A DNA stretch of 6,285 nt from RGIG1666 sp045595745 (GCA_045595745.1 JAZOBB010000097.1:1-6285), one strand, 5' to 3'. Positions 1 through 5,984 are shown, numbered from the stretch's first letter. A program made the numbers and translations. The notes: generated from the letters alone by a model not told the origin.

Positions 1-6
1 GCCACA

Positions 7-98
7 CCCTACAATATATGTTGTAGGGGCGATTTCTGAAATCGCCCGTTTTGCGTTTTAATCAATTTATGTCGGGCAATTCGTGAATTGCCCCTACG
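7..98. repeat. Cluster of short palindromic repeats, two diverged units facing each other
   Basis: Three inverted repeats are visible. Arms 7-14 and 21-28 (CCCTACAA / TTGTAGGG) flank 6 nt. Arms 27-36 and 38-47 form a perfect 10-bp palindrome around one base. Arms 74-82 and 85-93 form a 9-bp palindrome around GT. The outer octamers GTAGGGGC (23-30) and GCCCCTAC (90-97) are also complementary, as are GCCCG (44-48) and CGGGC (73-77). Read on opposite strands, 21-48 and 73-99 align as two copies of one unit: GTAGGGGC, then a short palindrome, then GCCCG. The first arm (7-14) may be the end of a third, inverted unit, but the window starts there. The cluster begins 3 bp past the stop of the CHAP/lectin gene. 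No U-run follows the hairpins, so they are not textbook terminators. They resemble REP/BIME-like dispersed repeats; that they are dispersed in this genome is inferred. Confidence 0.7.
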
Positions 99-101
99 AT
101 G

Positions 102-1811
102 TTATTCGGTTACAAATTGCTCTTTAGTTATAATTTCGGCATCGCATAACGGATTCATTGTTTGTAATGAATCCCAAACCATTACAATTATTTCGTCGAT
201 GTTGCCTTCTAGAGTAAAGGTTACTTTGTCTAAGTTGTATAGCTGACTCTTAAGTGTTAACAACTTACCATTTTTATATCCGGCAATAAATATTGTACAT
301 GGTTTTGTATGATACAAAACTGTCTCTGTTGTTAGTATATTATCAGTTTTCTTGACAGTTGTTATCGGCACCGAAGGAAGAGAATCAAACTCACATATAA
401 AAGCCCTATTACCATTGTTAGAAACATCATACCACACATAGTTATAATCTGCGTTTAATTGACTCAAATAATGTTCTGCATTACCGTAATTATCCGGTTG
501 GCTATTGCCCCAGTTTTCGAATGTAAACTCCTCGTCGGTTACCCATTTCCACTCACCTTCATTTTTTTCATCGGTAGCACCAATCCATACGCATAATTCT
601 TTAGCCTTTATTAAAGACTTAATAACATTGAATTCATTTTCTGATGTTATTGTAGCTAAATGTCCGCCCATTTCTTCGCACGTTTTTTTTGCATCTGTCC
701 AAGACGACGATTCTTCAATCATAATATAGGCATGATTATTGTACTTAACAGCATCTAGATTATTTATTTGAGTTACAACACTAAAACATTTGACAGGACC
801 TCTTTTTTCCACTATTCCATTGCTGACAAATGCTTGATAATAGTAAGTTTCTCCTGGTATCAATTTTTTCAAATCATAATACATGCCGCCATTTAAATAA
901 CTTTCATTTTTAGCTACAGCTCCGCAAACCATATTGTCAACATCAGTACCATAATAAAAACCGCTTTGTTTAACAGTAATATAATTTGGATTGTAATATG
1001 TTCCGGATACTCGCATGGTAGAATCATCAATAATTGAAAAATCTCCTGTAGTAACTTCTATATTCAGTACTTCTATATAATAAAAATATGAAAAAACGCT
1101 TTGCCCCAATGAATTTTCTGCACAAACTCTGATTCCATATAATCCATCGCTTAAAGATTGCGTCATGCTTGTGTTTGTTGTAGAAAAATAATTGTGCACA
1201 TTAGTGTTAGCATTCCAATAATCAACTACATATTTTTCTGCTTGGTCTACATTATTCCATGAAACAGACACATTTGAGCCAGATACAGACACATTTTTGA
1301 TTGTCGGCGTTTGCGGAATTTTAGTTGTAGTTGTTGTATTTGAAAAATCTACATGTATACACCCCCAATAAGTATTCGTCTGACCTTGATATGTATAACT
1401 GTTTCTGTAATTTCGTGATACTCTTTTTACATATCGCCCACCCCAATTTTGATGCCAAGATACATTATCAGATTCATGTATTGCTACATGTCCATAGGTA
1501 GATCCTGTGTAAATTAAAATATCTCCAGGTTGAGGCACACCACCTTTTTCACGCCATCCAAGTCCATTAGGTATGTTATTAGTAGCATAATCACAACCAT
1601 TGCCACTAACTGAATTAAAACCTAGATAGTTATAATATGCTGCAATTAATGCTACGCACTCACCAGAACCTATACTCTTGCCTTCATTAGACGACACCCA
1701 CGATAATGCTTCGCCACTTGTTTTAGAGGTGATGGCAAAACCACTTATGGTAAACGTGCTCATAAGAATACAAAAAAGGTACGCAAGCAACAAGATCAAT
1801 TTTCTTTTCAT
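102..1811 (-). CDS. Secreted CHAP-domain cell-wall hydrolase with FN3-like modules and C-type lectin domain
   Basis: The protein has 569 aa from the ATG at 1811. Residues 1-26 are a signal peptide (MKRK, hydrophobic core, likely cut after SGFA). Residues about 30-156 are a CHAP domain: probable nucleophile Cys52 in GSGECVALIAAYY, catalytic His108 in YGHVAIHES, and WHQNWGG (119-125) supplying a likely third polar residue. CHAP enzymes cut peptidoglycan peptide bonds or act as amidases. Residues about 165-251 and 251-348 look like fibronectin-III-type modules. Residues about 353-476 are a C-type lectin domain with WIGATD, W-K-W-V, QPDN (438-441) and WYD (460-462) in place of WND; Cys378 and Cys473 fit the conserved disulfide. 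Residues about 486-569 form a C-terminal module ending with VMVWDSLQTMNPLCDAE, a type I recall from other clostridial surface proteins. The start is ambiguous: a second ATG with an identical ribosome site at 1853 gives 583 aa. A longer frame to 1928 would run through a terminator and is not credible. No anchor motif is seen. Confidence is high for the domains and low for the substrate. Confidence 0.88.
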   Translation of the reverse strand: MKRKLILLLAYLFCILMSTFTISGFAITSKTSGEALSWVSSNEGKSIGSGECVALIAAYYNYLGFNSVSGNGCDYATNNIPNGLGWREKGGVPQPGDILIYTGSTYGHVAIHESDNVSWHQNWGGRYVKRVSRNYRNSYTYQGQTNTYWGCIHVDFSNTTTTTKIPQTPTIKNVSVSGSNVSVSWNNVDQAEKYVVDYWNANTNVHNYFSTTNTSMTQSLSDGLYGIRVCAENSLGQSVFSYFYYIEVLNIEVTTGDFSIIDDSTMRVSGTYYNPNYITVKQSGFYYGTDVDNMVCGAVAKNESYLNGGMYYDLKKLIPGETYYYQAFVSNGIVEKRGPVKCFSVVTQINNLDAVKYNNHAYIMIEESSSWTDAKKTCEEMGGHLATITSENEFNVIKSLIKAKELCVWIGATDEKNEGEWKWVTDEEFTFENWGNSQPDNYGNAEHYLSQLNADYNYVWYDVSNNGNRAFICEFDSLPSVPITTVKKTDNILTTETVLYHTKPCTIFIAGYKNGKLLTLKSQLYNLDKVTFTLEGNIDEIIVMVWDSLQTMNPLCDAEIITKEQFVTE

Positions 1812-1866
1812 AAAAATACCTCCATCAAGTAATAACATCAATTTTTTTTTCATAAAAATACCTCCA
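1783..1866 (-). repeat. 42-bp in-frame tandem duplication of the ribosome site and start codon
   Basis: Positions 1825-1866 and 1783-1824 are adjacent 42-bp copies that agree at 37 of 42 positions. Each copy carries TGGAGGTATTTTTATG on the minus strand, giving Shine-Dalgarno GGAGGT six bases before an ATG, followed by about ten similar codons (MKKKLMLLL and MKRKLILLL). As 42 is a multiple of three, both starts are in frame with the CHAP/lectin gene. The inner start (1811) gives a normal signal peptide. The outer start (1853) would add MKKKLMLLLDGGIF before it. Confidence 0.9.
1811..1824 (-). promoter_or_regulatory. Ribosome binding site deciding the preferred start of the CHAP/lectin gene
   Basis: GGAGGT at 1823-1818 lies six bases before the ATG at 1811-1809. 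An equal site at 1865-1860 precedes the ATG at 1853. The inner pair is preferred because it begins directly with a standard signal peptide. The sequence alone does not rule out use of the outer pair. Confidence 0.75.
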
Positions 1867-1871
1867 AAATT

Positions 1872-1900
1872 AAAAAATGCGCCAACCGAAGTCAGCGCAT
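1872..1900 (-). terminator. Intrinsic terminator with UUCG loop in the leader of the CHAP/lectin gene
   Basis: On the minus strand, ATGCGCTGAC (1900-1891), loop TTCG (1890-1887) and GTTGGCGCAT (1886-1877) form a 10-bp hairpin with two G-U pairs. A T-run (1876-1872) follows at once. The C(UUCG)G loop is an exceptionally stable tetraloop. The hairpin ends about seven bases before the first ribosome site. It therefore sits between promoter and gene, as in transcription attenuators, or it ends a short separate RNA. On the plus strand no T-run follows, so it acts only on minus-strand transcripts. Confidence 0.85.
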
Positions 1901-2071
1901 AAAAAAAGCAAACTCCGATTGTCGCCAAACAAACTTTACACAGCGTGAAACATACACACTTATAAATGGAATTTGCATTTTTTGAAAATTCATAATATAA
2001 GTGTGCAGAAATAAAAGCATATTATTCAAAATATACTTCACAACTGTGCAAAAATATTTAGTTTGTTTGGC
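1872..2071 (-). ncRNA. Structured 5' leader RNA, candidate riboswitch/attenuator or small RNA (family not recognised)
   Basis: The predicted transcript starts near 2071 with GCCAAACAAAC, which pairs perfectly with GTTTGTTTGGC (1934-1924) as an 11-bp closing helix P1. Inside it: P2 pairs 2052-2044 with 1943-1935 (9 bp), P3 pairs 2041-2032 with 1954-1945 (10 bp, two wobbles), and P4 pairs 2005-1996 with 1964-1955 (10 bp). A weaker tip follows at about 1992-1967. On the 3' side the four helices follow almost without gaps. The 5' side carries an 8-nt bulge after P1 and a 26-nt loop (2031-2006). Then come a linker, a possible antiterminator strand (1920-1911) and the UUCG terminator. I recognise no known riboswitch motif. 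Alternatives are a free small RNA of about 200 nt ending at the terminator (6S-like in outline only) or a miniature inverted-repeat element. The stems are AU-rich, and the fold was drawn by eye. Confidence 0.55.
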
Positions 2072-2078
2072 AAATATT

Positions 2079-2107
2079 ATTATAACACAACAATCAAAAT
2101 TTATCAA
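2079..2107 (-). promoter_or_regulatory. Sigma-A-type promoter of the structured leader and CHAP/lectin gene
   Basis: On the minus strand, TTGATA (2107-2102) and a perfect TATAAT (2084-2079) are separated by 17 bases. The predicted start of transcription falls at or next to G2071, the first base of the P1 helix. This is the only convincing promoter seen upstream of the gene. It lies outside the inverted-repeat pair 1924-1934 / 2061-2071, so inversion of that segment would not flip it. Confidence 0.8.
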
Positions 2108-2135
2108 GAATTTTTAGTTGTTTTAAAATTATGGC

Positions 2136-2164
2136 TTGCCATATTATTTTTAAGGGGATATAAT
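2136..2164 (+). promoter_or_regulatory. Sigma-A-type promoter of the mnmM-type gene
   Basis: TTGCCA (2136-2141), a 17-bp spacer and TATAAT (2159-2164) form a good promoter. Transcription would begin near 2171, at the Shine-Dalgarno AGGAGGG (2171-2177), giving a very short leader. The promoter is divergent from the leader promoter, with 28 bp between the two -35 boxes. Confidence 0.7.
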
Positions 2165-2183
2165 AAAATAAGGAGGGAAAGCT

Positions 2184-2738
2184 ATGAGCATTCTTAAAAA
2201 TTGTCTGGGGTTATCCCATGAATATATAAAAAAGGTTTTAGCTGAGGGCGACGTTGCCGTAGATGCCACCTGCGGAAATGGGCACGACACAGAACTGCTT
2301 TGTAAGCTGGTGGGCGATAGCGGTCATGTTTACGGCTTTGATGTTCAAAAGCAGGCGATAGATGCCACAAAAGAAAGGCTGAAAGGTACTGCCAATTTAA
2401 CGCTCATTTTAGACGGACACGAGAATATGGAAAAATACATAAACGGCGAGGTAAGCGCCATTATGTTTAATTTTGGCTATCTGCCCGGAGGCGACCACAA
2501 CAAAGCAACCAAAAAAGAAACTAGCATAAGCGCAATTGGCGCAGGTTTGCGCCTTTTAAAAAAAGGCGGATTAATGACCTTGTGCATCTACTCGGGCGGA
2601 GATACAGGCTTTGAAGAAAAAGACGCAATTTTAGAATTTTTAAAGGTTTTAGATGCCAAGCAGTTTGCGGTACTTTCGCATGATTTTGTTAATCAGGCTA
2701 ATAATCCGCCAATGTTAGTTTGCATAGAAAAGAAATAA
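2184..2738 (+). CDS. mnmM: MnmM (YtqB)-type tRNA methyltransferase, class I SAM-dependent
   Basis: The protein has 184 aa, the usual length of the YtqB/MnmM family (formerly annotated as rRNA methylase). Members use S-adenosylmethionine to methylate 5-aminomethyl(-2-thio)uridine at tRNA wobble position 34, the last step of mnm5(s2)U synthesis in many Gram-positives that lack the MnmC methylase. Seen here are SAM motif I DATCGNGHDT (27-36), motif II GFDVQKQAID (51-60), the catalytic-region motif NFGYLPGGDH (96-105) and a conserved-looking NNPP near the C-terminus (173-176). The ATG start at 2184 is supported by AGGAGGG seven bases upstream. It has its own promoter and terminator and appears monocistronic. 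Family assignment is strong; the exact tRNA substrate rests on family knowledge. Confidence 0.9.
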   Translation: MSILKNCLGLSHEYIKKVLAEGDVAVDATCGNGHDTELLCKLVGDSGHVYGFDVQKQAIDATKERLKGTANLTLILDGHENMEKYINGEVSAIMFNFGYLPGGDHNKATKKETSISAIGAGLRLLKKGGLMTLCIYSGGDTGFEEKDAILEFLKVLDAKQFAVLSHDFVNQANNPPMLVCIEKK

Positions 2739-2776
2739 ACGGGTATGTCGCAATTGCGACATAGCCGTTTATTTTT
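2731..2776 (+). terminator. Long palindromic terminator, probably usable from both strands
   Basis: Arms 2733-2742 (AAATAAACGG) and 2765-2774 (CCGTTTATTT) are perfect complements. After one G-G mismatch (2743/2764) they continue into the perfect 20-bp palindrome 2744-2763. The stop codon of the methyltransferase gene (2736-2738) lies inside the left arm. A T-rich stretch ends the right arm for plus-strand transcripts, and a T-rich stretch also follows on the minus strand. The site lies between convergent genes. Confidence 0.8.
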
Positions 2777-2793
2777 GGGATGGACGGAAAATA

Positions 2794-2809
2794 GCGCAGG
2801 AATTTGCGC
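2794..2809 (-). terminator. Weak hairpin behind the gerW operon
   Basis: GCGCA (2794-2798) and TGCGC (2805-2809) pair around a 6-nt loop. On the minus strand the hairpin is followed by TATTTTCC, and it sits 17 bp past the gerW stop. The stem is short, so termination of the operon may rely mainly on the larger palindrome at 2731-2776. Confidence 0.4.
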
Positions 2810-2826
2810 ATTTTGCTACAGCCCTT

Positions 2827-3282
2827 TTATTCTTCTACAGTTACAGTTTCTATAGTCTCGATAACTACATCTTCTTCTGCGCTATCCTTTTTCTTTTTGC
2901 AGCCTTTCTTTTTGCAAAGGTCAGCCAGCTTGTCTAAAAGGGTAGGCACCTTGTCGATTACATCTTCAATAGGAGAAGTATTTTTATCCATAGGAAGAAG
3001 TTTAATCTGTCCCTGACCTACGACCATAAAAGCAACAGGGTCGATTGTTGCACCGCCGCCCGAGCCGCCGCCGAAGTTTGCGTTTGTATCGGGAGATACT
3101 CCTGTACGTGTGCCGAACTCACTTCCGCCTGCGCCGAATCCGAAAGACACCTTCGAGATAGGAATAATAACAGTTCCGTCTTTCGATTCTACGGGTGAAC
3201 CAACGATTGTGTTTACATCAACCATGTCTTTTATGCTTTTCATTGCTGTTTCCATTAAGCCTTTAATTGGATGCTCTGCCAT
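2827..3282 (-). CDS. gerW: GerW (YtfJ) family sporulation protein
   Basis: The 151-aa product matches the YtfJ/GerW spore protein family in length and pattern. It opens with HPIKGLMETAMKSIKDMVDVNTIVG (4-28), then VESKDGTVIIPISKVSFGFGAGG (31-53), a glycine-rich loop (70-77) and DPVAFMVVGQGQIKLLPM (81-98). In Bacillus subtilis GerW is a forespore-associated protein needed for proper spore germination; its molecular role is not established. The tail here is distinctive: a lysine cluster with two cysteines (123-132), then an acidic Thr/Val-rich end. The ATG at 3282 is preceded by AGGCGGTG, a modest ribosome site. It follows the DUF2953 gene by 33 bp; DUF2953 and YtfJ genes are also paired in B. 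subtilis (ytfI-ytfJ). Its presence suggests an endospore former. Confidence 0.92.
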   Translation of the reverse strand: MAEHPIKGLMETAMKSIKDMVDVNTIVGSPVESKDGTVIIPISKVSFGFGAGGSEFGTRTGVSPDTNANFGGGSGGGATIDPVAFMVVGQGQIKLLPMDKNTSPIEDVIDKVPTLLDKLADLCKKKGCKKKKDSAEEDVVIETIETVTVEE

Positions 3283-3315
3283 ATTGACACCGCCTTTTCT
3301 TAATTTTTTCGTTTT

Positions 3316-3936
3316 TTATTCTAAGTCCATCCTTTCGATGAACAGATTTACAATTTTTAAAACCTTAAAACCAATGCTAATAATATGCACAGGTCGCAGG
3401 ATTAATATACTTTTTATATAAAGATTAAAGCATTCACGATTAAAGTCAGGCACTACGTCAAGGTCGATTTTGCGTATGCCAAACATCTGATTTATCACAG
3501 ACACCAAACACGATGACGATGTCCATGCCGCACCGGTTGCGATGCCCGTTTTTGCCGCATCAGAAAGACCAAAATGCACCTTAAAATCGACTGTTTTAAA
3601 CTCAATTTTTTGCCTTAAATCAGATAAAACCTCTTTAATATCGTTTTTAGATTCAGAATATGCCGAGCATATTCCGCTGCATATTTTTTTAAATCGTGAA
3701 AACGTAAGCCTTTTTTTGCTTTGGTTTTTATTTTCGGATTTTTTAACTTCTTTTTTTGCCTTTTTCTTCTTGTTTAAAGGAATACGAATTTTGATGGGAA
3801 TGCCTAAAAGGCGCAAATGCACAATCAATTTTTGCTCTTTGCCAGAATGCAGATATTCTATACCAGCCTGCATTTTAAAAAACAGCAAAGCAAAAATAAT
3901 AAGCAATATTAATGCTGTAATTGCAAAAATAATCAT
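3316..3936 (-). CDS. DUF2953 (YtfI-like) membrane-anchored protein
   Basis: The 206-aa protein starts with one hydrophobic membrane segment (residues 2-20). A short soluble stretch and a strongly basic linker (56-76, mostly Lys) come next. The C-terminal part carries the DUF2953 pattern: VHFGLSDAAKTGIATGAAW (120-138), then VVPDFNRECFNLYIKS (161-176) and RPVHII (181-186). The biochemical function of the family is unknown. It is commonly encoded beside gerW, and in Clostridia often downstream of scpB, which suggests a sporulation-related or envelope role (inference). The ATG at 3936 has GGGTGA four bases upstream. The gene begins 26 bp after the scpB stop, so it probably belongs to the same transcript. 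Confidence 0.85.
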   Translation of the reverse strand: MIIFAITALILLIIFALLFFKMQAGIEYLHSGKEQKLIVHLRLLGIPIKIRIPLNKKKKAKKEVKKSENKNQSKKRLTFSRFKKICSGICSAYSESKNDIKEVLSDLRQKIEFKTVDFKVHFGLSDAAKTGIATGAAWTSSSCLVSVINQMFGIRKIDLDVVPDFNRECFNLYIKSILILRPVHIISIGFKVLKIVNLFIERMDLE

Positions 3937-3962
3937 TTGTTCACCCGATTCGTATGCGGATT

Positions 3963-4547
3963 TTATAAAGACGGCATATCTTCTTCAATATCGTCATTAT
4001 CAGTAATACCAATATTATCAACCGAAATCTGCGCTCCGATACCTGTTTGTATGTCGGGCAGCTCAGAAAGTGAAGATAGACCAAAGCTTCTTAAAAATTC
4101 CTGAGTGGTAACGTATAAAATCGGTCTTCCCGGGGCATCTAATCGACCGCCCTCTTCAATAAGACCGCGCTCTATAAGTCGGTTAACAGGACCGTCAGAG
4201 TTTACGCCGCGTATGTATTCAATGCTTCCGCGTGTTACAGGCTGATGATACGCAACGATAGATAAGGTCTCGAGTGCGGCGGGCGACAGAGTTTGCTTTT
4301 TACGGGGCTCTGCCAGTGCCTGAACATAGCGGTAGTTTTGCTCAACTGTACACAACTGATACTCATCTTCTAAACAGATAATTTTAAGACCGCGCTCATT
4401 TTCTCTGTAAAAATCAGACAGCTTATCTACAGCTTTAATAATTTCTTCTTCAGTCATTTCTAATATATCGGCAAGCTCTTTGCGCGATACACTTTCGCCC
4501 GCGGCAAAGAGTATGCTTTCTATTATCGAATCTGTGTTAAAACTCAT
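3963..4547 (-). CDS. scpB: Segregation and condensation protein ScpB
   Basis: The 194-aa protein is a typical ScpB, the kleisin-associated winged-helix subunit of the SMC-ScpA-ScpB condensin that organises and segregates the chromosome. Two winged-helix units are visible: residues 5-75 (IIESILFAAGESVSRKELADIL) and 88-155 (LSPAALETLSIVAYHQPVTR, YIRGVNSDGPVNRLIERGLI, GRPILYVTT). The last 30 residues are an acidic, probably disordered tail. The ATG at 4547 lies inside the end of scpA (11-nt overlap), and its ribosome site GGTGAG is in scpA coding sequence, so the two are translationally coupled. This matches the need for fixed subunit ratios. Confidence 0.97.
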   Translation of the reverse strand: MSFNTDSIIESILFAAGESVSRKELADILEMTEEEIIKAVDKLSDFYRENERGLKIICLEDEYQLCTVEQNYRYVQALAEPRKKQTLSPAALETLSIVAYHQPVTRGSIEYIRGVNSDGPVNRLIERGLIEEGGRLDAPGRPILYVTTQEFLRSFGLSSLSELPDIQTGIGAQISVDNIGITDNDDIEEDMPSL

Positions 4548-5283
4548 TAGTTATCTCACCATCTCTAAGTTTTGTTATAAAAATTTCTTCGCCCGAGGTG
4601 TCAACAAACACGATTTCTAGCTTCATCATCTCGAGTAGTGCCAAAAATGTTGCAACCAAGGCAGGTCGGGTTTTAATATCTGTAAACAAAGCCTCAAAAG
4701 TAATTTTGCGTTCTTTGTTTAATCGGTCTTTTATGTATTCTGCCCGTGATGTAACCGAAACCTTTTCGTGACCGACGATGCCTGAAAACGATGTTTTTGG
4801 CGGCGGTGCTTTTCGTTCGGTTTTGTCAATTATTATGGCAAATGCTTCTAACAGTCTTTCTAAATCAAAACTCTGATTGCTATAATCGGGAGCCTTTTTT
4901 TCAATTATATCGGGCTCTTTAAAAAAGTTGTAGTGTGATGCACCTTCGTGCCCCTTTAAAAATTCGGCGGCTTGCTTTATTTTTTGATATTCTTCTAAAC
5001 GTGCAACCAAATCTTTTCTTGGGTCGTCTTCTTCCTCTTCTTCGTGGCGGGGCAGAAGCATTTTTGACTTAATTAACAAAAGCTCGGTTGCCATAAGCAA
5101 AAATTCGCTCGATACTTCAATATCAAACTCTTTGTATGCGTCAAGATATTCCATATACTGCGATGTAATTTTAACTATGGGAATATCATAAATGCTGACT
5201 TTATTTTTTTTGAGCAAATGCAAAAGCAATTCTAAAGGACCTTCGAATACCTCTAACTTTACTGAAAGCTGATTTTCTTCCAA
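4537..5283 (-). CDS. scpA: Segregation and condensation protein ScpA (kleisin)
   Basis: The 248-aa protein is a typical ScpA, the kleisin that bridges the two SMC heads and binds ScpB. The N-terminal SMC-neck-binding part contains VFEGPLELLLHLLKKNKVSI (12-31) and DIPIVKITSQYMEYL (33-47), followed by the FLLMATELLLIKSKMLLP helix (61-78). An acidic patch (81-87) and a central ScpB-binding region come next. The C-terminal winged helix covers about 180-245 (ITFEALF, ALVATFLALLEMMKLEIV). No ATG fits: translation most likely starts at TTG (5283-5281), one base after the TAA of the upstream protease gene. The ribosome site GTAGGGGG is embedded in that gene's last codons. This implies stop-restart coupling. 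A TTG start may lower the yield relative to ScpB. Confidence 0.96.
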   Translation of the reverse strand: MEENQLSVKLEVFEGPLELLLHLLKKNKVSIYDIPIVKITSQYMEYLDAYKEFDIEVSSEFLLMATELLLIKSKMLLPRHEEEEEDDPRKDLVARLEEYQKIKQAAEFLKGHEGASHYNFFKEPDIIEKKAPDYSNQSFDLERLLEAFAIIIDKTERKAPPPKTSFSGIVGHEKVSVTSRAEYIKDRLNKERKITFEALFTDIKTRPALVATFLALLEMMKLEIVFVDTSGEEIFITKLRDGEITNEF

Positions 5284-5284
5284 C

Positions 5285-5917
5285 TTATAGTCCCCCTACC
5301 AAAAAAGTAAGAATGTTAAGTATAAAACTGTGAGCTGTGCTTATAACAGGTGTTAAAACATCGGTTGCTAAGGCAAACACTAAAATAAACCAGCCTAAAT
5401 GCTCATATCGCATAATATCGTAATAAAGTCTGCTCGGAAGTAGCGGCAAAAATATTTTAGAGCCGTCAAGCGGAGGAATAGGTATAAGGTTAAATACACC
5501 CAGACCGATATTAAGACTTATAAACGATGATAAAAATGTAGCGATAATATTAGTAAACCAATTAAGCGGAACTTCTGCAACGATTAAAATTTTAAAGATT
5601 ACAATAGCCAAAAACGCAAGTATAAAGTTTGCTAACGGTCCGCCTAATGATACCAGGGCGGTATCTCTTTTAGGCTTTTTAAAATAATACGGATTTATCA
5701 TAACAGGCTTTGCCCAGCCAAAGCCGAACAAAAGCATACATATTGCACCTATTGGGTCTAAATGCTTTAGCGGATTTAAAGACAGTCTGCCCATAGATTT
5801 TGCAGTCGGGTCGCCTAACTTATATGCCACAAAGCCGTGTGCCATTTCGTGAGCAGATATTGACATTAACACAACAATTGCACGTATTAAAAGCGAAATT
5901 ATGCTAAAATTTCCCAT
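5285..5917 (-). CDS. Site-2 protease family (M50) membrane metalloprotease
   Basis: From the ATG at 5917 the product has 210 aa. It is a multi-spanning S2P-type zinc protease: HEMAH (23-27) is the HExxH zinc site with catalytic Glu24. GDPTAKSMGRLSLNPLKHLD (about 35-54) and FGFGWAKPV (64-72) are family-typical, and NLIPIPPLDG (143-152) carries the third zinc ligand, Asp151. Such enzymes cut substrates inside the membrane; the substrate here is unknown. The frame stays open to a TTG at 5968 (227 aa). That TTG lies only about 10 nt from the predicted transcription start and has no Shine-Dalgarno, so I prefer the ATG, although its own ribosome site is weak. A TTG at 5950, nine bases after AGGA, is another option. 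This is the first gene of the operon and ends one base before scpA, a placement I recall as frequent in Clostridia. Confidence 0.9.
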   Translation of the reverse strand: MGNFSIISLLIRAIVVLMSISAHEMAHGFVAYKLGDPTAKSMGRLSLNPLKHLDPIGAICMLLFGFGWAKPVMINPYYFKKPKRDTALVSLGGPLANFILAFLAIVIFKILIVAEVPLNWFTNIIATFLSSFISLNIGLGVFNLIPIPPLDGSKIFLPLLPSRLYYDIMRYEHLGWFILVFALATDVLTPVISTAHSFILNILTFLVGGL

Positions 5918-5984
5918 TCTAAAAGGTCTTAAAAGTCCTAAAATATACAAAACCTCACGTCCTAACAAATTCCATTATATATTT

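Noticed and set aside
1854..1928. N-terminal extension of the CHAP/lectin reading frame up to a TTG at 1928
   Set aside because: It would translate the terminator hairpin and part of the P1 helix, has no ribosome site, and places 39 residues before a normal signal peptide.
1924..2071. Invertible promoter flanked by the 11-bp inverted repeat
   Set aside because: The promoter (2079-2107) lies outside the repeats, no convincing promoter lies inside, and no invertase gene is in the window.
1872..2071. Known riboswitch, T-box or 6S RNA
   Set aside because: No T-box motif, no recognised riboswitch core, and the asymmetric 26-nt loop lies on one side only, unlike the large two-sided central bubble of 6S RNA. 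Kept only as a candidate of unknown class.
1892..2107. 71-codon minus-strand open frame across the leader
   Set aside because: Its TTG start overlaps the -35 box, and the internal ATGs have no Shine-Dalgarno. Composition is that of AT-rich non-coding DNA. A leader peptide ending at the terminator cannot be fully excluded.
3542..4006. 154-codon plus-strand open frame opposite DUF2953 and scpB
   Set aside because: It is a shadow of two well-supported minus-strand genes and has no ribosome site or recognisable domain.
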